DNA of 64,000 nucleotides from Gari tellinella. Taxonomy: Eukaryota > Mollusca > Bivalvia > Cardiida > Psammobiidae. Positions 22,001 through 37,000 of the stretch are shown here, in pieces. Each line of letters begins with the position of its first letter. The stretch's first letter is position 1. A model generated the notes under the pieces. The model did no database searches, was not told the origin of the DNA, and was given only the letters and a program-made list of their open reading frames with translations. The position numbers were made by a program, and so were the translations under genes. The stretch covers positions 248,001 through 312,000 of the forward strand of contig OV277858.1 in assembly GCA_922989275.2 (NCBI GenBank), written 5' to 3'.

Positions 22001-25000
22001 GAGTATGTGACCGTATCGCTAATTTCAAGTACTAGAGGTACGGTCACGTACCCCCAGTCACTACCTTTAGAATATAGTCATGTCTGAATAATTGGCTGAA
22101 ATTTATAGAGTCAAGAAAATTAGCTTAACTCACTTGATTCTCGGTATTACAGTAACGTAACAGATAAGGGACCGCCTAAGCACTCGGTGAATGCAATGCC
22201 CTGGCTAAAGCCCCGATCTCAATGTCCCGGTGCTGGTCCCGGTTGAGATAGCCGGTGGACTTGGATGAGCCGGGGCGGTTTTTATGAAAAAATAAATTGC
22301 GATCTCACATTCCCGGTGTCTTCCCTGGTGGAGCACCGGTTATGAAGCCGGACCTTCCTGGTGAGTTCCCAGTTTGGCCCGGTGTAGTTACGGTGCAGGG
22401 CCGGTCTGTTCCCTGTTAACCCCGGTATAATAATAATACGGTGGTACCTGGATGACCACTGGTGTCGTCCCGATCAACCCCGGTTGTTCACCGGTGACGT
22501 GTCGGTGTTCGCCGGAAAGGACATAAACCGGGGCGGACGTGAATTATTATCAATTCTCTTTTTTCTCTCGGGGTATATGAGATGAAATACAAAGGAAATG
22601 CAATAAAATAGAACATAATAATGTTGTAGACTGTTCAAACTTCATTTTAATATGAGTTTCAAACAGTTTGTCCGGCGTCTGATCTGGTTACATACTGTTT
22701 GTTACAATGACTTTAGCCTGAAGCCGTTTATTTATAGAGAAAAACTTTCGTTTTTAAATATTAGATTTACCCTATACAATAGAGAGGACGATATTATTTC
22801 CTATTTAAACACAGACGAAACAGAAACGCTAAATATAAAATATAGTAATCTGCATTTTAAAAAAAAAAATCAAATTTATGCTCGCATATATACACCCCGG
22901 TTGTTCAGGGTAGAGGCCCGGGGTTGCCCCGGATGTGCGTTGCTCTGGCATTCCCCTGACCCTGGATGAAGCCGGTTCTGGTTTCTGTCCCGGTGACTCC
23001 CGGTTGTATTAAACATTTTAAAGCATCCGGGGAAGTTAGCCGGTGGAGGCTGGTCGATCCAGGATCAAGCTGGTCGCCCCCGGCGCCGCGAAGGTTGTAC
23101 TCCAGGTGACTGCCGGTTTGCTAAACCGGGACTCCCGGGGACCCAAACCTGGACAGTGAGATCGTGGCTTAAGCATCAGCTACGGGCTAATCCTAGCGTA
23201 TTACAGTCGTTTTTTTTTGCTGTTAACTGAATTAGCAACATCACTTTTTGTCATAAAACAGTTAAATATAGATTTGAGAAGAACTTATTACAAACCATGC
23301 CTTATTTATACTATGATGAGGTTGACAGGCTATCTCTAGATATGACCAAAAATCGCAGTTAAATGCACTCGGACCCGTACACATTTCTGGTATTTGAGTA
23401 GGTTTCCCTGGTCAAACAATGCAGCGAAAGGGCCATTTTAAAAACAAAATCAAGAGATCTAGTTCTAGATCTAAAGTTCCGTCCGTCCACTCGTCCAGCT
23501 TGTCCGGAGCATAACTTCTAAAGTATAACAGCTATTGACTTCAAACTTCATAAACAGATAGATCTTATTGACCAAGAGTGCAGTGCGCCAGAACCATTAC
23601 TCTGACGTCAGTATTTTTGGAGTTATTGCCCTTTGTTATTTTTATCAAATTTAGGCTTGTCAGGAACATAACTTCCAAAGTATAATAGCTATTGACTTCA
23701 AACTTCATATACAGATAGATCTAATTAACTAGGAGTGCAGTGCGCAAGAACCGTTACGCTGACATCAGTATTTTTGGAGTAATTGCCCTTTGTTGTTACA
23801 TTTTTACCCAATTTAGGCTTGTCCGGAGCATTACTTTTAAAGTATAAGAGCTATTGACTTCAAACTTCATATACCGATAGATCTCATTGACTAGGAGTGC
23901 AGTCTGCAAGACCCGTTACTCTGACATCAGTATTTTTGGAGTTATTGCCCTTTGTTATATTTTTACCCAATTTAGGCTTGTCCGGAGCATTACTTCCAAA
24001 GTTTAAGAGCTATTGACTTTTAACTTCATATACAGATAGATCTCATTGACTTAGAGTGCAGTGCACAGAAACCGTTACTCTGTCATCAGTCTTTTTGGAG
24101 TTATTGTCCTTTGTTGTTATATTGTTACCCAATTTAGGCTTGTCCGGAGCATAACTTCTAAAGTATAAAAGCTATTGACTTTAAACTTCATATACAGATA
24201 GATCTCGTTGACTAGGAGTGCAGTGCGCAAGAACCGTTACTCTGTCATCAGTATTTTTGGAGTTATTGCCCTTTGTTGTCATATTTTTACCCAATTTAGG
24301 CTTGTCCGGAGCATAACTTCAAAAGTATAAGAGCTATTGACTTTAAACTTCATATACAGATAGATCTTATTAACTAGGAGTGCAGTCCACAAGAACAATA
24401 ACTCTGCCATCCATATTTTTGGTGTTATTGCCCTTTGTTGTTATATTTTTACCCAATTTAGGCTTGTCCGGAGCATAACTTCCAAAGTATAGAAGCTATT
24501 GACCCCAAACTTCATATACAGATAGATCTTATTGACTAGGGGTGTAGTGCACAAGAACCATAACTCTATCATCAGTATTTTTGGAGTTATTACCCTTTGT
24601 TGATATATTTTTTATCCAATTTAGGCTTGTCCAGAACATAACTTCCAAAGTATAAGAGCTATTGACTTTAAACTTCATATACAGATAGATCTCGTTTACC
24701 AGGAGTGCAATGCATAAGAACCTGTACTCTGTCATCCATATTTTTGGAGTTATTTCCCTTTGTTGTTATATTTTTATCCATTTTTTGAGTTGTTGCCCTT
24801 TGTTATTCTTTTCCAAGTTAGGGAGCACACATCAACTTTATCCAGAAACATTTATCTCTTGTGACAAGACCCCACTGGGGGTATGAATCACCATTTGTGA
24901 TAGGTCTAGTTTAAATATGTACAGCAGGGTTCGACATTGGCCTACGTCCGATAGACATTCACTAGTAACGGCGATGTTCGGTCTAGTGATCCCTCGCAGT

Positions 25001-28000
25001 TACTAACCCGAATGGTCTAGTTAAAATCTGAGGATGATTTTTTCGGCGTAGCTGTCTGATTTCTCATTGAGCCTCAAACCTTATATGGCCCAACCAATCG
25101 TGAATGACCAGAAATGAAAGCTTAAGGACACGTGCTTAAAATCGAATAGTCTGATTGGGTAGCGGTTAGACTTGACTACTGACTTTTACAAATTTGTAAA
25201 ATAAGAGACACAGACTGTTATAGGCTGATTTGCTATGTAGCGGTACCAGTAGTAAACACGCCTTTCCGCTACTGCTAGTGAGTTATAACCGAGAAATTTT
25301 ACGTGTCCCGACCGTTAGGTAGTGATTTGAATGACATAGTGTTTCTATTTTAAGATATGACATATTGTCTCAAGTTCGGCAATGATTTGATGCGTTCTGC
25401 AAATCAGAACGAAATTGTTCATAATAGAATTGATCATAATTTTAATCTAGTACCAAGTATATGAAAAAGAAAGAATAGCAGTAACAATTCAGTGAGATTA
25501 CGAGAAAACTGGCGTTTGAATTTAACCTAGATATCGAAAAGATTTCGATGGGTATTTTTTGTTTTAACACCGTTTTCCTCCAGCACATGCGCAACTCTGT
25601 GACCTCAAATGTAAACAAACCGTGATTTTTTTAACGCGATCGCAATCTCTACCCAACAACACGTAGATACCTAAAACGTACATTGCTACACTTTGTAGAT
25701 ATTATAATAAATCAGAACATAGAACTAACTCTACAAGACAAATTCCATACACGAATTCTTGAAGTTTATTTACCGGTGGCAACATGAATTTCTCATTTGA
25801 GGGGTCGTTTCAAACAATTCATATTCGGCATATTTCGGGGGTGCTTTCCAAAAATCTCAAATCAAAATCAGGTGATTGAGAATACAGTGCTCCAGATAAG
25901 GTGCGTACGTGCGTTTTCCCGCATTGTTTTTGGAGAGAAACGCATTTGAAATGACAATCCATGCGTACAAAAACGCACAAAGAAAATTGCGTACGCATTT
26001 CAAATATTTAGTTGCGAGTAACAAACGGTAGACTGGGCATCAGTTTTGCGCATTTGATGGGTTAGAACTACGTTCTTTACTTAGAAAAATAACTTCAAAC
26101 CAGTCCGTATTTTATTTGAAATGTTTACCCTAACACCGTTCGCTGTTTAAATTAGTTTCGCACCCGCAGTGTCTCGCCTCCGTCGCGAACTTTAAAAAGC
26201 GGCAACATTGGATCGGCCGGGTTATCTCGATTCCGTAGCCTTTCAGAAAGGATTCTGAATTTGGTGTGCTTTAAAACTCAAATACTCGGAGACCGGTATA
26301 AACACGCCCGCGTAGTTACTACAAGGTACGGGTCGAAACGTTATGGGACGAAATTGTCATTGCAAGCGTCGGCAGAAAAACATGTTATGATGGCGGCGTC
26401 TGGTGCTGGTCAACGTAAAAAATAATGATAAAACGCCTATACTATTCAATTTAAAAAACCGCGAAGATGCCATGAGCGGGTATTCAAATCTATCAGTGTG
26501 TGTTAATTGATAGCTTCATTCGCGAGGACAACCTCAGTGTATAAAAATCCGCAAAAATTATCAAAAGAAAACACAACGGTGCCCAGGTAAATAAAAAAAA
26601 TTGAAAATAATATTGGAAATGAATTATCCCTAGATAAATATTAGTTTTAAGGGACAAGATCGAGAAACAGTATTGAAATGTCCCATATGCATTGAGGGAA
26701 ATGTAGACACCTTGTTGGCTCAAAGACTCAGACTGCAAAGAAATCCTGTTGACAGGCATGGGTATTAAACTTAAAGAGCACAAGCGATGTGTTCAAATAT
26801 GAACAGGAATGTACACATTACACAATGTCTTGTTCAGATAATGACATTAACATAGAAGTGTGTACATGTCTACATTGCTCAATTCAGTATAAGTTAAATT
26901 TAGTTGAAGTTTTCCATTGTTTGTATTCTGCGTAGATTTTCAGCATTCAATTTCAATTTTCAGCATTGAAGTGAAAGTAGTGCGAGTACGTACTCATTGC
27001 ATGCAAAAATTATCTGGAGCACTGAGAATATTTAAACAATCAAACCATATTTAAAGTATAAACAACTAACAAAAGAGCACACACATACGAATTTTAGTAA
27101 TTTATGGTATCTACAAATTACAAAATAAAAATTATACACGTAGATCTAGACATGGAAGTATAATTCCGTGATCTAGATCTTCCTTTAAAAATTCTCATCA
27201 CTTTCAGTCACATCCTAGGAAGAAGTAAGTGCAATTCAATTGGCTTATAAAGATGGAAGTGGAAATTTGCAAAAACTCATTCTTGGCGACTCTCAAGACC
27301 TTCAGTCTTTGATTATATGTATGTGGTCGTAGATTACTGCGCGTGTCTTATTAGATAAATATTAAGCTTAATATCCTGATTTACCATCCTATTTATTGCA
27401 ACTTGGATAAAATCAATTCCATATACAGCATTACCTTCACCACCCATTTCGCCGAATATCTTTTTTAAAGATATTTCTTGTTTAAATTCACGCATTTAGA
27501 AAATGACATCATTATGTTCAAGCTAAAAATCCTACCCAGTTCGCCACTGTGATTTCAGACAAGTAGGTTGCTCAGACCTCAAAACTGTTTCCGCATCTAA
27601 ATAAAGCACGCAGTCGGGAAATCCTTGTTCTAAAATTAGCAGTAGTAACTATCCCGCAGTAATTAGGGCGATGAGTAAAATCCGGTTCAGTTACGAAAAA
27701 TATCGGTGTGATTAATTGATCATCTCGCGCTATACTTAAAACACCTGATTGTGTTGATAACAGTTACGTTTTGAATGTTTTTAGAATTGATCATTTTTAA
27801 TTAGAAAGGTACAATATCCGAAAAGGTAACTGCAGTCTCAGTTTTTGGGATTGAAAATGACAATTTATTCTGCGAACCGATAATTCTCGGTAGTTACCGG
27901 ATATTACCATAGATATCTTAAGAGACTAGATATCTATGGATATTACACTTTCCCACGCTTTTCACTACCATGATTGTCGTAAGTATCTTCAATGCAATTA

Positions 28001-31000
28001 TTTTACCTAAAACACAATTTTGTATCAATTTTTACGTGCGAAACCGAAATCAATCCCAATTCTGATATATTATTTGATTTGTTAACGAAAATATCCATTT
28101 TTCTGCCAAGTATAAGTACGACATTCAGCGAACGCTTTTTTGTTTATGTACATCGTAACGTCAAATCATGTCAGATTTATTCAGCTTCGGTTTTAATGGT
28201 AAGAAAAAGGAAGATAAAGGGGGCGAGTACAGCTACGGCGGAGTCAAAGACACGCTATGAAAAGCAAAAAAGACAGAGAAAGTTTTGCGAAATTACTGAA
28301 GTTTACCAAAGATTCAGTTGTTTCTGTTTGGTCTACCAACTTTTTGGTCTGGTCTAGTAATATTTTCAGGCTACAAGACCGAATGTCTAGTGAAAAAAAA
28401 AGTTAATGTCGAACCCTGTACAGTCATGACTATGAATCGGAAGATATAAATTCTATATTTCATCAAATGGTAGCTTAAAGCAGGCTGAAAGTAAAGCAGA
28501 ATGCAGTATATTGCACCTTAAGGCGCGTTCTGCTTTACTTTAAACCTGCCTAAAGTGGTAATTTATCTTCAAAATATGAAAATATATGTGCAGCAGCAGG
28601 GTTAAAGGGACTCGCAACCGGATGGTGTACTTGTCAAAATAAAATAAAATACTCAAATAAAAGCAAATTTGTGGCATTATTTGGCTTCTGACATTAAAAA
28701 AATATGATCAGTCCAAAAAAAATCTCAAGAATTGTCACCGAATCTTAGATTTTTAGATATTTTCCATCGTTTTTCTATACCGACTAGTAGACGGTATAGT
28801 TGTTGTTGTTGCTTCTCTACACGGGCTCAGACATAAACACGAGCCGAATTATGAAGTTGTATGCACTTTCGATCTCTACACATTGAAGAACGTTAAATCG
28901 ATCCGAGATAAATGGATAGTTCCGTGGTCCATTGGTCTAAGCGGTTTCCCCTATTTTGCCTTCTGTCCGCCAATGCCGGGCCCCGGGTTCGAATCCCACC
29001 AGAGATCAATATTTTTTTTTATTGAAATACATTTTTTTAAACAGAATTTCTTATCCTAAACTAATTCTTTACCATTTATATAAGCGTTTGACACATATTT
29101 ACAAATTACTATTTTTAATGCACCATCTGGTTGCGAGTCGCTTTAAAGTATAAACTGAAAGACATCCTTTTTGTTGCAGATAAAAGCCAGTCTGGACTTG
29201 GACACAACCAATGTTAAGGTGAATATTTGTTTACTTTTTAACTGACCTAACCTGTTTTCTGTTCTATAGACAGGTGGTTGTTTAAAGCATGTTGAAAGTA
29301 ACACGGAATGCTTGTTACTGCAATGGTACATATACATCCAGGTACGAAGCTTGCAAGGGTAACCATATAGCTGGTTCCCTCATCGGGTTTGGTACCTGGC
29401 ATGAGTCATATGATGTATGAAGAACTTGCATTTTGTGTTGGAAGTTTTGTGTTCCTAAACCAAGCTAATGCGTTTATAGGCCGTAAAGAGGTAAATACAA
29501 CATTATTTATTGTATTTTCTATGCGATCTATTTTAAGATTGATATTATAAGTTACACGGTATAAAATAATTTAGGCAGGGTGAATTGGCTTGTATGACGG
29601 TTTTGGATTCCGAATTTCCTGAACGCGAAGGAAATAAGGAATCCAAAACGGTCATGCAAGGCCATACACCCTGCCAAATTACCGTGTAACAAATTTGCAA
29701 CTACGGTCACGAAACTTCATATGCTGATGCGCCTCAATGGGTAGACCATAATGCATTGCAGTTTGGTGACCAATACCTTTGACCTTGACCTCTAGGGTCA
29801 ACATTAAAGTAAAAGTCTGTGATGAGCAAACTGTACCAATAGTAATGAAACTTCAGAAGCTCATGCGGCTCAATGACAACAATGTATCAAGGTTTGGTGA
29901 CTTTAACCTTGACCCCTAGGGTCAGTGTTATGGTTTTCTGTTAAAAGTGTGTTATTAGTTTACAGGAGTTGAGCTTCTTAATCTTTGATTTCCCATTCTG
30001 TTTAAGGCTCAAGGTGAGCTATTGGGATGTCGTCCTTCCTCGTGCGTCGTCCGTCGTTGTTAACAATTGCTTCAAACGACATCTCCTCCTATACCGCTTG
30101 ACAGAATTCAACGAAGCTTTACAGAAATGTTCCTTTGGTCAAGCTCTTTCAAATTTGTTCAAAGAATTAAAACAATGCAGAACTCTGGTTGCCATGGCAA
30201 CCAAATGAAAAAATAAGGAAATCTTTAAAAAATCTTCTTGTCAAAAACTGCAAGGGCCAGAGCTTAGATATTTGGCACATAGCATCATCTACAGGTCCTC
30301 TATCAAGTTTGTTCAAATTATGCCCCTGGGGTCAAAATTGGCCCCGCCCTGGGTCATCGTTTTACATAAGAGTTATATAGTGAAATTTTTAAAATTCTTC
30401 TACTCTAAAACCTATATGGCCAGAGCTTTGATATTTGGCATGGTGACAGTTCTCGATGCCCGTTACCGATATTGTTCAAATGGCTCTGGTTGGTTGCATA
30501 TCTAGGTCACAGGAGCTAAAAATAGATCATTTTCAATGAAAACTTAAAAAATCTGCTTGTCGGAAATTTCAAGAGCCAGAGTTTAGATTTTTTGCACATA
30601 GCAACGCCTACAGGTCCTCTATCAAGTTTATTCAAATTATGCCCCTTGGGTCAAAATTGTCCCTGCCCCGGGGATCACCGTTTTACATAGAGTTATATAG
30701 TGAAATTTTCAAGTGTCTTCTTCTCTGACACTAATATGGCCAGAGCTTTGCAATTTGGTATGGTGACTCTTCTGAATATCCTTTACATATATTTTGTTCA
30801 AAAGGTTCAGGTCTGTTGCATATCTAGGTCATAAGAGCTAAAAATATATGTTTTCTATAAAAACTTAAAAAATCTTCTCGTCAAAAACTACAAGGGTCAG
30901 AGCTTAGATATTTGGCACATAGAATCACCTACAGGTCGTCTATCAATTTTGCTCAAATTATGCCCCTGGGGTCAAAATTGGCCCTGCCCAACGTCACAGT

Positions 31001-34000
31001 TTTACATTGAGTTATATAGTGAAATTTTCAAATGTCTTGTCCTCTGAAACTTATATGGCCAGAGCTTTAATATCAGCAGGGTGACACTTCTAGAGTAGAT
31101 GTCCTAAAGTTACCTTTTTTGTTCAAATGGTTCCAGTCTGTTGCATAATTATGTAGGTCACAGGAGCTAAAAATAGATTTTTTCAATGGAAACTTTAAAA
31201 AGTCTTCTTGTCTAAAACCCTGGTACCCTGATCTTAGATACTTGGCACATAGCATCATCTACAGGTTCTCTATCAAGATTGTTCAAATTATGCCTATCGG
31301 GCAAAAAATTACCCCGTCCTGGACATAAATCATTATCTACATTTTGTAATCTATTCTCAGGTGAGCGAAATATGCCCCATGGGGCTCTTGTTATAAATTT
31401 AGGTTAAGATTGAATGTAGGTGACGTCCGGTTGGAAAACTTGATCAAATTATATAAACCTTTGTAGCTCACCTGAGCTAGATCAGGGTGATTGTTTGCAA
31501 TCCTTGAATGTCCGGCGTCCGTCTTCAGTCAACCGTCGTCCGTCATCAACAATTTTAGTGTTTACACTCTAGAGGCCGCAGTGTTACTGCAGGACTGAAA
31601 TTTTAGAGGGTCATTCTTGACCCCCTTGATGAAAATGTGGGTTCATTTGGAAATTTAGGGGGTCACAGGATAGTTTGAAGTTTTTTGACGTTAATAGATC
31701 TAGATAGAGAACTATTGAATAAAGTAGATCTAGTTATTGTGTTGTTCAACTAAATATATGTTGGTGTCTACTTAAACCCCCCAACATCCTTACAAAATAT
31801 AAGTTGGTGTCTACTTAAACCCCCCAACATCCTAACCAAATTTTATAAGTAATACAGTTTTTCCCGGTGTAAATGAGGATTAATTTTATTCCCAGCTGAA
31901 GAAAATCATAATGCCTGAGATGTTATCTCTCCTTTTCTGAGTTTAATATTACATTTTTAGACTAGAGCTTATGTCTGAGTCCTGACTTAATTTCTATAGC
32001 AACTTTCGACGCTATGGATAAAACGATGGAAAATATCTAAAAAACTAAGATTTGAAGATTTTTCGAGAGGGTGTTATTAGACTTGTCATATTTTTCCAAT
32101 GCTAGATGCACGATAATGCTACCCTTTTGTATATATTTGAGTAATTTCTTTTATTTTTTGCAAATGCACCATCTGGTTGCGAGTGGCTTTAAGAAGTCAC
32201 ATATTTGGCTATATCTTTATGAGATTCTGTCAGTGCCATGTCCTTCATAAAATTTAGGTCACACTTGAAGCTTGGTCATGTGGGATCTTAAAGTAGGTAA
32301 AATCGCAAAACTATGGGATATGCCGTCAGTCATTGTGTTACACAAGCTGTTCTCACCTTGCGGACGGAGATATCCAAAAATATTGGGGGGGGGGGGGAGG
32401 TGTTGAGATTACCTTATTTGTCTGGACGGACAAGTCAAATTAATTGATGTTAATTAGATAACGAATCCATTGGGAACAATAAATGAACATGGGATGACGT
32501 AACGACCGAGTCTAGGATTGAAATGTTCTTACTTATTAAGCGAGTCTTGGCGTGCTAAATAATTTTTCTATTCTAGCCGAGGTTTAGATCAGTTTGTCTC
32601 ATACAACGACTAGTGACAGGTTCTTTTTCTCACATAATCAATAGTTTTAATCTATTTTAGCTCATCAAAGCATGACAAGAAATTGTGTATGATTATGGGG
32701 ACAGCAATAATCTCTGATGGAGGAATGAGGTAAGTTTTTTTACATCTCTCTTTTAGTCGAAACGCTTCAAAAGTTATTAAAAAATTATGAACCAATGCAA
32801 ATTAAGGAAAAATCTGTTTGTGTCAAAATGTAGGGTTACAAATCTCATCGGATTTTAATGCAACTGGGTCAAAAATGTTTATCTCAATTATATCTAGGTC
32901 ATGGATGAATATGGGAAATGTCCGGTCAAAAACATGGTAACTAGATCATATCAGACAACATTTGTTAACAGCTAGAAGCTAAAAATCTTTTTAAATGTTG
33001 ATGAAACTTGGTAAAAATGTTTTTTATTGATATCTAGGTCAGGGTTGAATGTTGGTTGTGTCGGGTCAAAATATAGGTCACTGGGTCAAATCATAAGATA
33101 CAATTTTAGCTCACCTGGCACTTCGTCCGTGCCAAGGTGAGCTTTTAGGACCGCTGGATGTCTGTCGTCCGTCGTCTGTCTGTTCACAATTGGTTCGTTA
33201 ACACTCTAGCGGCTACAAATTTCATCCAATCTTCATGGAACTTGATGACAATGTTTGTCTTGGTGAAATCTAGGTCAAGTAGGATTGTGGGTCATGTCAG
33301 ATCAAAAACTAGGTCACTAGGTCAAATCATAGAAAAATCTTGTTAACACTCTAGAGGCTACAAATCTTATTGGATTTTAATGAAACTGTCAAAATGTTTG
33401 GCTCATTGATATCTAGGTCAAGTTTGAATATAGGTCATCCTTGGTCAAAAACTAGGTCACTAGGTCAAATCATAGAAAACCTTGTTAACACTCCAGATTC
33501 TACAAATCTCATTGGAATTTAATGCAACCTAGTCAGAATGTTTGCCTAATTGATATCTAGGTCAAGTTCGAATATGGGTAATGTCAGGTCAAAAACTAGG
33601 TCACTAAGTCAAATCATTGGAAAACATTGTTTACACTCTATAGGCTACAAATCTCACCGTATCGTCATGAAGCTTGGTCAAAATGTTTGCCTCATTCATA
33701 TCTAGGTCAAGTTCGAATGTGGGTCATGTCCGGTCAAAAACTAGGTCACTAGGTTAAATCAAAGAAAAACCTTGTTAACCCTCTAGAGGCTACAAATCTC
33801 AATGGATCTTAGTGAAACTTGGTCAGAATGTTTTCCTCATTGAAATCTAGGTCAATTTCGAATGTGGGTCATGTCCGGTCAAAAACTAGGTCACTAGGTC
33901 AAATTTTAGAAAAATCTTGTTAACACTATAAAGGTTGATTATGGGTCATGTTCAGTCGTTATCTAGGTCACTATAGGTCATGTTTTACATGGTGTACCAG

Positions 34001-37000
34001 GTGAGCGATTTAGGGTCATGGTGGCCCTTGTTTACACTAGCAGTGATTCTTTTACCTGTGCATCCTGAGTTCTGTACTCATTCAATTTGCCAGGGACTCA
34101 TTATTTGAAAAGTTGCGCATCCCATGGACCCAAAGATTTTCTGGCATTTATTAACACATTACTCCATATGATATAAGTTGAATTATAACACAGTTGTTTG
34201 CCTTTATTGTACTCTTCCACTGCCGTGAATAATTCTACAGTACTTGTATATTATGCAACATCCTTATCCCAGCAGATAGTAGGACATATGCTACCAATGC
34301 GTGAGACACCTGGTGGCTTTTAAATAAGTATGATAAATCAAGCATCGTTACTCTACGAAATCGTGCATATCAGTTACCTCCCAACGGTACCTTCAGTTTC
34401 AAACAATCTCCAATAATTGCGTATTATAAACATTAAATGCATGCCATGAAATTGTACTTGGTAAATGAAAGTACGTGAAACTTAGCAAATACTCTTATCT
34501 AATAAGGCTAAGTTAATTACCCAGAACTTTATCAAATTGAATATAAGCGTTAACCTGGGAACACATAGAAAAAGCTGTCTGCTTTTTTAGGCCATTTGTA
34601 TAGGTATATAAGTGCCTGTAGTTTCAAACGAAGCATTATAACTTATTCTTTTTTACCATTGTCTTATTATTCACACCTATAGCTTTTATTGTGAGAAGTT
34701 TCATCAATTTATTTCAGTTACATTTTGATTCAGTGAGTGTTTTCATTGAATTGGAGCCGAAAACAATTAAGAAAAAAACATATATCGGGCAAAAAAAGAT
34801 CCTTCGGAGATTTCATTTGGTCGCATATGTCCATAAAGCAGGTTTGAAGTAAAACAGAAGTGCTTTAAGGCAAAATCTGCTTTACTTTCAACCTGCTTTA
34901 AGTTTTCACCTGTCTTCAAAGCAAGAAATAAGTTATAGGATATAGGGTAAAGTTTTCACCTGAAGGACTCAATTTTTGTCAGACTCATTGTTTTACAGAA
35001 TGAGACTCATTCATCTGATTTCTAAAATAATCACTGCTCTAGAAGCTACAAATCTCATTTGATCTTAATGAAACTTTTCTCAAATTTTTTGCCTCATCAA
35101 AATCTAGGCCATGATTGAATGTGGGTCATGTGAGGTCAAAATCTAGAGCACTATAGGTCAAGTTTTACATGGTGTACCATGTGAACAATATAGGGCCATC
35201 GTGGGCCATTCGTGGCCCTTGTTTTTAAAGTGTTGCATGTAGTTAAAGTTAGTATGTGTATCATATTTTGTCAATTTCAGAAAGAGATGATTTCAGTTTG
35301 GAAGATCACGTAACACAGTGGGGAAAAACAGAAAAAGCTCAGGTAATACTGATTGATCCATTTTATGCGGCTCACAATATATTCTAGTGTAAACATACTG
35401 TATTTCTCCTTGTAGATACCCAGTATGACTTATAGTTGGGGCAAATTGTTTCGGTCCTCGCTGCTTGTCTGTCCACAGCTTGAAACTTGACCATAAATTT
35501 TGAATCACATATGATCTATAAAGACTTCAATAAAATATGATAGAGACTTCATAGTTTGCATTTGGTCTCAATTCAAGGTCAAGGTCATGTAGAGGTTATT
35601 TAAATACTTAATAGGCTGAATTTAACATTGGTCATAACTTTTGAACTTAGTAACATGTGATAGAAACTTCATAGTCGGTATGTGTACTCATCTGATAAAG
35701 CTCTTGATTTCAATACAAGTTTGGTCATGTCTGTCAAAGTCATAAGAGGTTATGGTAAAGTCAGGCATAGTATTGACTTCAAACTTCATATACAGACATA
35801 TCTGATTGACCAGGAGTGCAGTGTATAAGAACCGTTACTCCGTCATCAGTATTTTTATTGTTTGTTGTTATATGTTATCGAATGTTGTCTTGTCTGGAAC
35901 ATAATAATTTGCCAAAGTATAAGAGTTATTGACTTAAAACTTAATATACAGATTATGTATATATCATTGTCTAGGAGTGCCATGCTCAAGAACTGTTACT
36001 CTGTCATCAGTATTTTTAGCTCACCTGGCACTTAGGTGCCAAGGTGAGCTATTAGGATCGCTGGATGTCTGTCCTCCGTCCACAATTGCTTGTTAACATT
36101 TAAATGGCCACACATTTCATTGGATCTTAATGAAACTTGATAACAATGTTTATCTTAATGAAATCTAGGTCAAGTGCGAATGAGGGTCATGTCCGGTTAA
36201 AAACTAGGTGACTAGGTCAAATCAAAGAAAAACCTTGTTAACACTCTAAGGACTACACATTTCATTTGGTATTCATGATAATTAGTTTTAATGTTTGTCT
36301 TGAAAAATGTAGGTCAAGTTCGAATGTGGGTCATGTCCAGTCAAAACTAGGTCACTATGTTAAATCATAGTAAAAACCTTGTTAACACTCTAGAGGCTAC
36401 AAATCTCATTGTATCTAAATGAATTTTTATGCCCCCGGCATCGACAGATGCGGGAGCATATAGTAATCGTCCTGTCCGTCCGTCCGTAACCAGGTTAAGT
36501 AGATTTTACCGTTTCGTCTAGCTTCAACACCACTTATTCAAATGCTTAGATACTTATACAGTTGTTGCCTTGGACCATTCCCTAGCCACCAATAATACCC
36601 AACCTTAATTTTGACCTTGACCTAATTTGGACTTAGAATATTTTGAATGGGCTATTTCTTGGTTAACTAGATTTTACCTTTTCGTCTAGCATCAACACCG
36701 CTTACTCCAATGCTTGGATACTTATACAGTTGTTGCCTTGGACCATTCCCTATCCATCAATATCACCCAACCTTGATTTTGACCTTGACCTTGACCTAAT
36801 TTGGACTTAGAATATTTTGAATGGGCTATTTCTTGGTTAACTAGATTTTACCGTTTCGTCTAGCATCAACACTACTTACTACAATGCTTCTATACTTATA
36901 CAGTTATTGCCTTGGACCATTACCAACCCAACAGTAATACCCAAGCTCAGTTTGACCTTGACCTTGACCTAATTTGGACTTAGAAAAGATTCAGAATATA

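Noticed and set aside
22652..22969. 105-codon plus-strand frame
   Set aside because: It spans the AT-rich core and one CCGG-rich arm of the TIR element, with no family motif and biased low-complexity sequence.
23498..24830. Regular array that might suggest CRISPR
   Set aside because: Units are 160 bp and repeat along their whole length, with no short repeat/unique spacer pattern, in an animal genome.
27992..28357. 121-codon plus-strand frame
   Set aside because: Lies inside the 3.5-kb TIR element. Only a short basic stretch hints at an old transposase start, and in another frame.
28918..29008. Functional tRNA gene
   Set aside because: The A and B boxes are present but the acceptor ends do not pair well, and it sits inside a MITE.
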